From positions 74,365,486 to 74,429,485 of the forward strand of contig NC_051086.1 in NCBI RefSeq assembly GCF_004664715.2: 64,000 nucleotides of DNA. Direction: 5' to 3'. The notes under the pieces were generated by a model that ran no database searches, had not been told where the DNA came from, and saw only the letters and a program-made list of their open reading frames with translations. The stretch is from Peromyscus leucopus. Taxonomy: Eukaryota; Chordata; Mammalia; Rodentia; Cricetidae. Positions 54,313 through 64,000 of the stretch are shown here, one piece after another. The position numbers and the translations under genes were made by a program. Positions within the stretch are counted from its first letter, which is position 1. Every line of letters begins with the position of its first letter.

Positions 54313-55589
54313 AATTAACATATAGGTATGGTGATGTTTCTGAAGGAGACTTGTTTTTGTTGATTGTCCCCCCCTCAGCCTCCTGGGTCCCCTTGGAGAC
54401 CAGTCCATCCCCAGCATCTCCTTTCTGCTCCATTTCTCATGTCATATGTGTTCTAGTGACTCCCTTCTCTGACGCCCATGCTTTTCCTTCTCGTCAACAA
54501 ACTGAATTCTTCTGTTCTTTTGAAAATCGGCATCAAAAAGATATTTGCCTATTTCTCCTATAGGAAAGCATCCTGCACTTCTTAAGAACATGTATTGGTT
54601 GAGGTTATGAGTTTGCAATATCACAACGGTAAATGGAGGGCTTCTGTACTCATCGCACTGTGGCAACAGAGGAGCCCAAGATGTTCACACAGCTCTGTTG
54701 TAGAGGATCAAGAAGAGGAGCTGAAAGGTCCGTTATCTATTTGACTCTATGAAAGTGAAATACACTTCTTTTGATTTTAAGAGAAGCCTAATATGTGAGA
54801 AGCACCCTAGGGTCCTTCGGTCCGTGTGACAGCATGGCTGACACAGGATGGGGACGGACAGAACATTTAGAGAGAGATGTTAATAAAGGACAATACATGT
54901 GGACATGGAGCTGTTTCTTTTCCCTGTACAAAACAAAGTCGTAAAGTATGTGTGATTTCTCTTCTTATGGCTAACAGTAACTTCATTTTCTAACAGGTAA
55001 TTTTTCTATTGCTCCAACATTTTCCCTTTGGGGGAAAAAATCTGAGTTTCAGAACTAGATCTCTTGGGCCTTTCTCTTGTCTCTTTCTGTTCAAAATGCT
55101 TGTGTCTCTTTACGGCTCATACCCTATTGGAGCTGCAATTAGGCTCAGCACATCCAGGGAGTCTTTGTGGGGTTGACCTTCTTTAATACACTTGGCTTTA
55201 TATGGCTCTGTCTACCACAGCCCCTGTCTCTGAGCATAGCATTGCTTTTCTTGGCATACAGAAATGCCTTTCCACTGGGTCACTCTTTGAGGCTAATGCC
55301 TGACATATTCTGTCCATAAAGTCTGTCCAGTTTCAGGTCTGTGGACCATCTTAGCAGAGGACCTGACATTAGCAATTACTACCTCAAGCTATTTCCATAG
55401 AACATTAAAGGAATCACACATGTGATTTTCTAATACACAGTACTTGATACTGTTTTCTAACACACAATACTCTAATACTTTCTCCAATGGAAGCTCTCAA
55501 ATAGGTAGGTTAAAATGTCAAAGAATTGCTGTTCAAAGGATTGAGCAGTTATTAGTGTATATTAGTTTCTTCCCTTCTCAATGGCAGGC
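54313..55589. other. Unique sequence
   Basis: No repeat or exon is recognised. Overlapping frames at 54351-54666 have no domain. Confidence 0.45.
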
Positions 55590-55777
55590 TTATATTACAT
55601 TTATGTGTATGCATGTGTAACCATGCACTCTCATGCTGTGGTATGCATGTGGAAGTCAGAGGATAACTTTTGGGAGGTGGCTCTCTCCTTCCAGCAAGTT
55701 GGGCCTAGGGATTTAAATTCTGGCCATCATGCTTGGCAGCAAGCACCTTTACCTGTTATGCCTTCTTGTCAGCTCAG
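55590..55777 (-). mobile_element. tRNA-derived SINE (B3-like)
   Basis: GGAAGTCAGAGGATAACTTT, TGGCTCTCTCCTTCCAGCAA and GCTTGGCAGCAAGCACCTTT are in the same order as 46797-47095. Confidence 0.7.
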
Positions 55778-56035
55778 GAATCTCTTGCTTATTGTTGGCA
55801 ATTAAATTATGATATTTTAAAGTAGACCAGGTCCATGTCTTTATTTCATATATTCTTGATTTACATGAAGGACAGGTGAGAAAGTCAGGGACAGTTTCAA
55901 AATATTATACAGTGTCTATCAGCACAATATCTGTAGCAACCCTGGTTGCTTTCATTTCTTCCATATTTCATTTTTTTTCACATATCCACCCCATACATTT
56001 AGCTTGTGATTTGACTCCTATCATGCTGCCCTCAA

Positions 56036-56098
56036 GGTCTAGGACAGCAATTTGTGAACTATGGCCAGATAGCAGACCAAAGTCAGCTCAGTGTCTGC

Positions 56099-56162
<64 letters not shown>

Positions 56163-56310
56163 AGAAAAAACAAACAAAAACAAAAACAATACACAGCCAC
56201 CCTTCATTTGCCTAGAAGTTCTCTGGTTTCTTTTGCCCCACAATGGCAGAGGTTAGCTGTGACAGTTTTAATCCAAAATGCTTAGAATATTTATTGCACT
56301 TCTTTTATAG
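56036..56310 (-). mobile_element. hAT-Charlie type relic split by poly-A
   Basis: CAATTTGTGAACTATGGCCA lies before, and CACAGCCACCCTTCATTTGC with ACAATGGCAGAGGTTAGCTG after, a pure A-run. The order is the reverse of the element at 33745-33965. Confidence 0.65.
56102..56160. repeat. (A)59 homopolymer
   Basis: An uninterrupted A-run lies inside the hAT relic, with no SINE or L1 body attached on the left. CCAGAAAAAACAAAC follows. Confidence 0.97.
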
Positions 56311-56539
56311 AATAGTTTCTCTGTTTCTGGTCTAGCTACATTCTGGATCTTGATAACATTTCCCTACCATGCCTTTCACACACAGAAAACATTCTGCTCC
56401 TATTTAATCTTTATTAAAAAATCTTTTATTTGAAAAGTCTTAGATCTGGGTGGAATTCAGACCCCATTTTTCATATTCAAAAGTAAACCACTAGTGCTGA
56501 CAGATATTTCTCAGTCTGTGGATTTTCTATTTTATCATC

Positions 56540-57860
56540 TTAACATACTACAAACAGGAAGATAAAAAGACAGACTCAACGTAATCCCCATTAAAATTCC
56601 AACACTGTTCTTTACAGACTTTGAAAGAACACTACTCAACTTCATATGGAAAAACAAAAAATCCAGGATAAGTAATACAATCATGCACAATAAAGGAACT
56701 GTTGGAAGTATCACCATCCCTAATCTCAAGCTTTACTACAGAGCTATGGTAATAAAAACCACATGGTATTGCATAAAAACAGACAGGTGGATCAATGGAA
56801 TTGAATTGAAGACCCAGACATAAATCCACACACCTATGGACACCCGATTTTCGATAAAAAAAAAAATCCAAAATTATACAATGAAAAAAAAAGCATCTTC
56901 AACAAATGGTGCTGGTCTAACTGGATGTTGGCATGTAGAAGATTGCAAATGGATCCATATTTATCACCCTGCACAAAACTCAAGTCCAAGTGAATCAAAA
57001 ACCTCAACATAAATCCAGATACACTGAACCCAATAGTTAGAGGAAGAGGGAAATAATCTTGAATGCATTGGCACAGGAAACAACTTCCTGAACAGAACAC
57101 CAGTAGCATAAGCATTAAGGTTGACAATTAATAAATGGGACCTCATAAAATTGAAGTTACTGCAAGGCAAAGGACACCATTAATAGGACAAAATGGTAGC
57201 CTACAGAAAGGGAAAAAGTCCTCACAGAAAGCTGATTTCCAAAATATATAAAGAACTCAAGAAACTAGATAGTAACAAACTAAATAATCCAATTTAAAAA
57301 ATGGGGTGAAGATCTAAACAGAGAATTCTCAACAGAAGAATTTCAAATGGTCGAGAAACACTTAAACAGAAGTTCAACATCCTTAGCCATCAGGGAAATA
57401 CAAATCAAAATGACTCTGAGATTCCATCTTACACCCGTCAGAATGACTAAGAGCAAAAACACAAGTGACAGCTTATGCTGGAGAGGATGTGGAGCAAGGG
57501 GAACACTCCTCCATGGCTGGTGGGAGTGCAAACTTCTGCAGCCACTTTGGAAGTCAGTCTGGCAATTTCTCAGAAAACTGGGAATCAATCTACCACAAGA
57601 CCAAGCTATATGATCTTGGGCATATACCCAAAGGATGCTCAATTATAACACAAGGACACTTGCTCCACTATATTCATAGCAGCTTTATTTGTCATAACCA
57701 GAACCTGGAAACAACCTAGATGCCCTTTAACCAAGGAATGGATAAAGAAAATGTGCATTTCCACAGTAGAGTATTACTGAGCTGTTAAAAACAAGGACAC
57801 CAGGAAATTTGAAGGCAAGTGGATGGAACTAGAAAATAAAAAAAAAAATCCTGAGTGAGG
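56540..57860 (+). pseudogene. L1 ORF2 C-terminal remnant
   Basis: Readable in several frames because of frameshifts and A-runs (56858-56869, 56884-56893). The longest clean piece, 57347-57613, contains REIQIKMTLRFHLTPVRM and a Cys/His cluster, C-W-R-G-C then H and C, in CX3CX7HX4C spacing. That is the C-terminal zinc-knuckle-like motif of L1 ORF2p. The endonuclease and reverse transcriptase catalytic regions are absent by 5' truncation. It cannot code for an active protein. Confidence 0.9.
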
Positions 57861-58798
57861 TAACCTAGACCCAGAAAGACAAATATGGTATATACTCTCT
57901 CATAAGCGGATATTAGCTGTAAAATAAAAGATAAGTAATGCTACAATCCACAGACCTAGAGAGACTAGGTAACAAGGAGGGTTCATGGTGGGATGCCTAG
58001 ATCTCCCTGGAAAGGGGAAATAGAGATTTCATGAGTGGACTGATGGTGGGGTGGGAGTGCAGAAGGAAAAAGTACTGAAAGAGACTACTGGAATTGGGGG
58101 GCATTTCAGGGTCAGGTAAAAACCTGGTGCAAAGGAATCTCCCAGGAACCTACAAGAATGACACCAGCTGAGACTCTTAGCAATAGTTGATACACAGCCT
58201 GAATTGGACATTTCCTATAATCAAATTGGTGCCTAGTCTGATTGTCATTGGAGAGGCATCATCCAGCAATTGATGGAAACAGATGCAGACCCACATACAA
58301 ACATTAGGTAGAGTTATGGAAATGCTGCAGAAGAGGGGGAGAAAGGATTGTAGGGGCCAGAGGGGTCAAGGACACCACAAGAAAACTCACAGAATCAACT
58401 AACCTGGGTTCATAGGGGCTCACAGAGACTGAACTGGCAACCAGGGAGCCTGCATGGGACTGATCTAGGCACTCTGCATGTATGTGACAGTTGTGTAGCT
58501 TGGTACTCTTGTGAGACTCTTAACAGCAGGAACAGGGACTGTCTCCAACTCTTTTACTGGCTTTTGAGACCCTATTCCGAATACTGGTCACTTTAGGCTT
58601 ACTGCAACTTGATATGCCATGTTTTGTTGATACTCATGGGAGACCTGCCCTTTCCAAAAGAGAAATGGAGGAGAAGTAGACTGTGGGGTGGGAACAAAGA
58701 GGGGTTTGGTGGAGGGACTGGAAGGAGAGGAGGGAGGGGAAACTTCAGCTGGGGTGTGAAATAAATAAGTAAACAAATAAATAAATAATTTTTTTTTT
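56540..58798 (+). mobile_element. Lx-type L1, ORF2 C-terminal half and 3' UTR
   Basis: A 5'-truncated L1, about 2.26 kb. ORF2 remnants run to about 57860, followed by a 3' UTR with GACTACTGGAATTGGGGGGC, CTTGATATGCCATGTTTTGT and TGGAGGGACTGGAAGGAGAG, ending in a (AAAT)n tail. Its 3' UTR in reverse matches 15011-15670 and 21095-22121. It is the best reference L1 in the window. Confidence 0.9.
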
Positions 58799-61380
58799 TT
58801 AAAAAAGACATTTTTTAGCAACTTGTTTAGCTTTACAAATCTTCCCTGTTAACACCAGAAACAATCTCTGGAAGATTCTTCAATGGGTTTAAGTCACTGC
58901 ATGCCCATTGGCCACTTCCTTCTCCACTTGTGGCCATATTTCTGATAGTCAGAATGCTTGCTTCTCATAGAAACACTCAGAGAACAGAAAGGGCCTTTTA
59001 AGAAAAGCAACTTTAATTTTACTTGTTGAATGAACTGAGATTGTAACAAGGGAACAACACTCTAGTGGGCTTGAGTTAAAATTTTGGAAACTGTGAACTT
59101 TCTTCCAAACAGCCGCCTCATAAATCCTTTTAAGCATGCGGCCCTTAGCACGAGTCTCTACTAAATTAAATATCAAGCTGAGCTGGGAGAGGACCGGTGG
59201 TACTTTTGATTATTTTATAGGGTTGGGAGAGAGAAGACACCCAGGAATACAAACTTCTAATAGCTTCTTCTCCCTTGCTGCTTTTCTAGCCTTCCAAAAA
59301 GTTGCAGGAAGTTCTGAGTTCCAGCCCTTCTAGCTGTGCACTGACAGTCGGTGAGTCCTCGGCTTGGATACCAAGTACAATTGTGCATATCCAGAGTGCG
59401 TGGGGAATTCAATGATTTAGTGTGTGTGTTTTCTTCAGATTGCTGAAATTCTTCAGAACAAGACATTCCCACCTTTGGGGCACTGGACCACATCATCTGA
59501 GCCGATTTCAAAAAAAGGAAAATCAACAGTGACTTAGTAACTTCCAAGCTTCTGCCCAAATACTGTGTTTTGATGATTCTGCAAAGCAGAAGTTAAACAG
59601 CAGTCCTCTACCCATTCCAAGTACTTGAGAGTAAGATGAAACTGACTAGAATACCCAAATAAAACCAGGAAGCTTGCACATATTCCACAACACTGAACAC
59701 TTAGGTTGCTTGAAAAATGTACAGTAATTGAGTTCTAGTCCTTTTCTGCTATCAGCCGGTAATAGGACCAGGGGAGCCACATCATATCACTGGGTTTGTT
59801 AAATGCAAAAAGGGGAGAGATGAGACTTGATATTTAAGATCTTTCTTGCAAACTCATTATTATGTTCAAGTTCTGAGCTAAGAGGCATTGTCAACCTTTG
59901 GAATAGGACTTTAGAGGAAGGCATACTCAGGAGATTTACTGTCTTATGTCATTCTAGTGACCCTAACTAAACTTACTTAGAACTTGCCAGACAGTACAGA
60001 CCCTTGAATGCCCTTGATGTGATAAATGGTCTTTCTGTCTCGAAGGCTATATTCCTAGACAAAACGTATATCATCTGGAAGTTGCCAGGTAGAATGGTAA
60101 AGAAAACAATGAGATGGCTTCCATTTCCTATGAGATCAGTTGAAACAACCTCAATCCTCAGAACGGACATGCGGCAATCAGATGGCCTTCAAGAGGCAGG
60201 GAAAGGGCGCTGTTTTTACATATTGTCTCATTGGAGCTGAGGGAGTAAAGAATAAGCTATGCGAGTTCTTTTCTAGGCTCATCATTTTATGATTTCATAG
60301 GTAATAAGGCTCTGATTTTTCTTGTCTTCGGTTGAAATTTTGATGAGCACACATTTTTATTGAGATGAATCTTGCCTTAACAGCTGCAGGTGGGACATCG
60401 TTCATTAGGGACCTCTATATTGAGGCACACAATCCTCCCCTTCATTTATACAGAGAAACTCAACAGTGACACCATAATATTTGACCTTAACAGCTGCACC
60501 TGGAGTCATTCACCAAGAATACCACAGGAATTTTGCCAGCAGATTTAGCTCCTCGCATTAGCAGTACAATGATGCTGGGAGCCGTAGTCATCTGGACTGT
60601 TTTAAGAGCTTCTAGCACTCCTCAGTTAGGCTTGATGAATTAGTTCTCTCCCTGAAATATGGGGATAACATAACTCATTATTAGTACATTTTATGGAAAT
60701 GACATTAATCCAAATTGTTAGTAATTTCAGGTGCATATTTCAAAAGCACATGATTTAATTCCACCCAGTGGAGAAGATTGGGCAAATTTTCTGTAAGCTC
60801 TTGTCATGACATGACTGAAGGCAAACGCTATAACGAGTGGGGATGGTCTTGGGAACAAGGCACATTTGAAGATTTAAACCAACAACTGTCTTTCTGCCAG
60901 TAATTTTTCCCACTCAAGGCTCCTGTGTATTGTAGACCTCCTGCCGCATGCAAAGAAGAACAGCAACTGACTTTATACTTTATTCCCAGGCTGCCGGTGC
61001 TCAGAAAGCAACCTCCCAAGACCACTCAGAAAGAAGCACCTGATGGGGAAAAGGACCAAAGCGCACCTCTATAAATCTATGCAGTTCCAATTTTACTCCC
61101 CAGTTCCAATAAATAGATAAGATGACTGAAGATAGTCTTGCAAGAAGTTAAAACAAGACCCTTGACCCAATTAATTGTCCTATGCTCAAGAAAGTCATCC
61201 ATCCAAACCACCAATGGCTTAAGTCAAGTTCGTGGCTTTTCACTTGGAAAACTAACCACTCAATCTGATTTCTTTCTTACAAGTTGCCTTGGTCTCTAGC
61301 TCACCTGACTTCCATGATATGAACAGTGAATTTTCTAGGATGAAAATGAGATCAGATCATTCTCATGCTAAAAATGCTAG
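58799..61380. other. Longest repeat-poor stretch, with paired E-boxes
   Basis: No transposon is recognised. 60290-60760 has several developmental-type sites and the duplicated E-box motif listed separately. Frames at 59136-59333 and 60004-60240 have no domain. Confidence 0.45.
60375..60498. promoter_or_regulatory. Two double E-box sites, 110 bp apart
   Basis: CCTTAACAGCTGCA occurs identically at 60375-60388 and 60485-60498. The first is followed by GGTG and the second by CCTG, so each forms two abutting E-boxes (CAGCTG with CAGGTG or CACCTG). This is the site type bound by basic helix-loop-helix factors. Function is inferred from motif only. Confidence 0.35.
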
Positions 61381-61384
61381 CCTA

Positions 61385-61690
61385 TAGGCTGAGGCAGGGG
61401 GTGGCTCAGAGGGCCAGAGAACTTGCTGTGTAAGCATGAAGGCCAGACTCTGAGGCCCTGAACCTATTTGAAAGAGCTAGGCGCAGCCCTGCATGCCTGT
61501 AACCTCAGTGTTGGGAGACAGAGGCAGGATGATCCTGGACATGCAGTGGCCTGCTAGCCTAGCTCAACTGGTGAGCTTCAGTTTAGTGAAAGAGCCTATC
61601 TCAAGGAAGTAAGATGGAAAGTGTTTGAGGAAGATACTGGGTGTTTTCCACTAGTCTCTGTATGTGTACACATGTGTACACACGCACATA

Positions 61691-61734
<44 letters not shown>

Positions 61735-61735
61735 A
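61385..61735 (+). mobile_element. B4-type SINE with (CA)n tail
   Basis: GGGGGTGGCTCAGAGGGCCA, AACCTCAGTGTTGGGAGACA, GATGATCCTGGACATGCAGT and TGAGCTTCAGTTTAGTGAAA follow B4. The (CA)n tract is at 61692-61731. Confidence 0.8.
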
Positions 61736-61741
61736 GAGTTT

Positions 61742-61825
61742 GGTCTGGGAATGTCTTTCAGTGATAGAGTGCTTGCCTGGCATGTGTTAAGTCCTGGGGA
61801 TAAATTTCCAGTATTGAAAGACTTC
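61742..61825 (+). mobile_element. ID SINE fragment
   Basis: TGTCTTTCAGTGATAGAGTG, CTTGCCTGGCATGTGTTAAG and TCCTGGGGATAAATTTCC follow ID. The first bases are lost. Confidence 0.65.
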
Positions 61826-61827
61826 TG

Positions 61828-62316
61828 TGTGGTAATATTGTGTCCCCCAATATGTTGTGCACCTTAATAAACTTATCTGGGGTCAGAGAACAGAACAGCT
61901 GCTAGATAGACATAGAGGCCAGAAAATTGTGGCACACACACCTTTAATCCTAGCATTCTGGAGGCAGAGATCCATCCGGTTCTCTGTGAGATTAAAGCCA
62001 CACTGGAAACTGCCAGGCATGGTGACACACGCCTTTAATCCCAGGAAGTGATGGCAGGAAGCAGAAAGATATAGAAGGCGTGAAAACCGGGAACTAGAGC
62101 CTGTTAGGCTTTCAGGCTTTGGAGCAGCAGTTCAGCTGAGATGCATTCCAGATGAGGACTCAGAGGCTTCCAGTTTGAGGAAACAGCATTGGCTGAGAAG
62201 TTGGCCAGGTGAGCTTAGCTGTGGCTGGTTCTGTCTCTCTGATCTTTCAGTGTTCACCCCAATACCTGGCTCCAGGTTTGTTTTAATTAATAAGACCTTT
62301 TAAGATTCATGTAACA
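61828..62316 (+). mobile_element. Solo ERV LTR carrying B1-like modules (copy 3)
   Basis: It runs from TGTGGTAATATTGTGTCCCC to AGATTCATGTAACA. Flanks CTTCTG and CCTCTA match at 4 of 6, a decayed duplication. It shares TTAATAAACTTATCTGGGGT, two CACCTTTAATC(C)-type B1 modules and TTAATTAATAAGACC with copies 1 and 2. Confidence 0.7.
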
Positions 62317-62534
62317 CCTCTATGTCTCTAACAGCCATCGCACTGAGCTTAGGTGTGCTGCCTGTGACCATCTTGGCTCCAGGTTCAATCTGTTTCCTTA
62401 GAGGAATGGAATTTTTTGACCCATCAAATAGGTCTGTGTGGCTTTCAAAATGCTGTATTTTCATGTCTTTGATACTTTTGTATATGCCACTCACTTCTGC
62501 TTTGAGCTGCAACTTAAAGGATAGAAAAATGAAA

Positions 62535-62725
62535 GTTCAAATTTATTGGGCTCTTAATGATGAGCCAGGCATAATTCTGTTAATACATTCAGCCCTCTCA
62601 GCAGCAGTGTGAAGTGGGTGCCCTTGCTATCCTGGAATTATAAAGAGGGATCATGAAGCATAAAGCAGTTAAGTTACTTGTCTGAGGTTTCTCAGGTACA
62701 AAGAGTGAGATCTGGGAACCTAGGG
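62535..62725 (-). mobile_element. MIR SINE
   Basis: TTATTGGGCTCTTAATGATG, AAGTTACTTGTCTGAGGTTT and GAGTGAGATCTGGGAACCTA follow MIR in reverse over nearly its full length. Confidence 0.7.
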
Positions 62726-63394
62726 AACAAGCTTGCAGGTGAGGTGTTGTACAGCCTCTGGGTATCTTTTTTTCAATTTTTTTTTTAAAAAACAAACATC
62801 AATGTGTGTTTCACTGGGATGCCCTTACTATGCTCACATCTGAAGGAGGAGCTCTGCACCCAGGCTCTTCAGCACCCCACGCTTCCCCCTGTTATGATAC
62901 ATGCAACACCGTATGCTGAAAACTCAGGGGTCTCTCCTGCATCCCCCTATGTACTGCTAGGCAAATATTTGTGAAAAGGAGAATACATTTTCACCTGTAA
63001 TAAGTTGTTTCCTTTTGTTTGCAAAATAGCCATGTTTTTAGTCAGGAATGTCGCCCCTAGAAGACCATAGGTATTCAGTATTCCATGACAAAAACAAAAA
63101 TTCAAATAGCATCATGGGTTTCCTCCAGTGCCCATCGGGAAACACATCTCGGGGATGGGGTATTGGTGATATGATCGATGTATGTTTTATGCATGTATTA
63201 AAAGGTCAAAACGAAGCCCATTATTTTGTACAATTACTATGCACTAATAAAATGAGTACTTCTTATTTTCTTAACCCTCTTTCCACTTCCTTAATCACAG
63301 GTACTACTCCTGTACTCTGAAACTATAAAGAAAAAAATGTTTCCTCATGCAGTCTTTTATACTTTTTTTCTTCCTTTCCTCTATATTTTCACTT
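62726..63394. other. Unique sequence
   Basis: No repeat or exon is recognised. Confidence 0.45.
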
Positions 63395-63505
63395 ATGGAG
63401 TCTTAGTTGGTCTGGGACTTGCTCTGTACATGAGATCACATTTGTGGCTATTTTCTTTCCTCTGCTTCCAGAGTAATGGGATTTTAGCCATGCACTACTC
63501 TTCTT
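63395..63505 (-). mobile_element. Old B1 SINE (first of two)
   Basis: GGTCTGGGACTTGCTCTGTA and CAGAGTAATGGGATTTTAGC follow B1 in reverse. Confidence 0.55.
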
Positions 63506-63527
63506 GGTTGTTAGATGTCTTTGACAT

Positions 63528-63640
63528 ACAGACTCACCCTGTATCCCAAGCTGCCCCTTAACTTCTTATGGTATTCCTGCCTCAGCTTTCCAGGTGCTGG
63601 GATTATAGGCATGATACACAATGCCCAGCTTGCTAGCCTT
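63528..63640 (-). mobile_element. Old B1 SINE (second of two)
   Basis: GACTCACCCTGTATCCCAAG, TCCTGCCTCAGCTTTCCAGG and TGCTGGGATTATAGGCATGA follow B1 in reverse. Confidence 0.7.
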
Positions 63641-63666
63641 TGGTTTATAAAGATTAGCACACATCT

Positions 63667-64000
63667 GTAGGTGTAACCAACCGTCTTATTAAATAAGAAA
63701 CACAGAACCAATGTAAAAGAGAAAGCCAAGAGGTCAGAGCTCAGAGTTAAAATCTCACCCTTCCTCCTGCGGTGGTCCTAGCTCTCTGAAAAAGAGCTAC
63801 TTCCTGTGTGTATGTCTTTTCATAGTCTTTTTGTTCTGCCTTCTCATTGGTTGTAAACCCAAACACGTGACTGCCTTGTCACTGCCTGTATGTACAGCCC
63901 CCCAGGTCTTAAAGGAGTATGTCTCCAATGCTGGCTGTATCCCTGAATACACAGAGATCTACCTAGCTCTTATATCAAGTGCTGGGATTAAAGGCATGTG
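63667..64000 (-). mobile_element. ERV LTR carrying B1-like modules (copy 4), cut by window end
   Basis: The minus strand ends AATAAGACGGTTGGTTACAC then CTACA. It includes CCAATGAGAAGGCAGAAC, AGTGACAAGGCAGTCACGTG and GCTGTACATACAGGCAGTG, closest to copy 2. It continues beyond the window. Confidence 0.8.

Overview
The window looks like nuclear DNA of a muroid rodent, probably a cricetid (hamster, deer-mouse or vole type). It is dense with rodent-specific retroposons: B1, B2/B3, B4, ID and ID-B1 SINEs, ORR1/MT-type MaLR LTRs, Lx-type and younger L1s, and several cricetid-type ERV LTRs. The two young B1 copies carry the internal motif GCGCCTTTCCTGG, which I associate with cricetid B1s. I found no protein-coding exon I can support. 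The only recognisable protein-coding sequence is dead L1 material: an ORF1 start at 28325-28560 (-) and a degraded ORF2 C-terminal half at 56540-57860 (+). The rest is intergenic or intronic DNA with a few stretches that could be regulatory.

Layout. 1-2360: a B4 with intact target duplications, an old L1 3' end, an MT-type LTR, an ERV LTR and a B1. 2343-4955: mostly unique. 4960-7380: B3, an old LTR, a B4 whose tail has grown into a 46-50 bp minisatellite, and a 5'-inverted young L1 running into a 500-N assembly gap (7381-7880). 8778-9165: a solo LTR with 6-bp duplications. 9250-11945: one ancient minus-strand L1 broken by SINEs. 11945-13939: an Lx L1 split by a solo gammaretroviral LTR (4-bp duplications), followed by another solo LTR. 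14380-15890: a second ancient L1 split by ID-B1, B3 and Lx insertions, with a perfect 24-bp inverted duplication at one junction. 16221-16636: ORR1. 18.7-20.2 kb: B4 and Lx. 21018-22426: a four-layer nest that holds the most unusual object in the window. 22.4-25.1 kb: B1, a minisatellite, Lx, microsatellites and L1. 26.8-29.7 kb: MIRs, an Lx 3' end and a twin-primed young L1 that kept its 5' promoter monomers. 30.3-36.2 kb: LTRs, a hAT relic and a young B1. 38.5-49.5 kb: L2, L1, ORR1, B2, B4, an LTR and a B1. 50.4-58.8 kb: SINEs, MIRs, a Tigger relic, a hAT relic and a 2.3-kb Lx L1. 58.8-61.4 kb: mostly unique. 61.4-64 kb: B4, ID, LTRs, MIR and B1s.

The central finding is at 21203-21844. An ERV LTR is followed not by 18 nt of primer-binding site but by 64 nt complementary to mature tRNA-Lys(CUU). 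The one mismatch lies exactly opposite tRNA position A58, normally the 1-methyladenosine that stops reverse transcriptase. The tRNA copy then joins a purine stub resembling a polypurine tract, a second partial U3, and an inverted U3 reached by a strand switch at a 6-nt microhomology. The whole 642-bp object is flanked by 5-bp ATTCC duplications and ends in U3 termini on both sides. I read it as an aberrant reverse transcript that integrase inserted as a unit.

All repeat family names come from memory of consensus sequences, not from a search. Boundaries are approximate unless target-site duplications are given.
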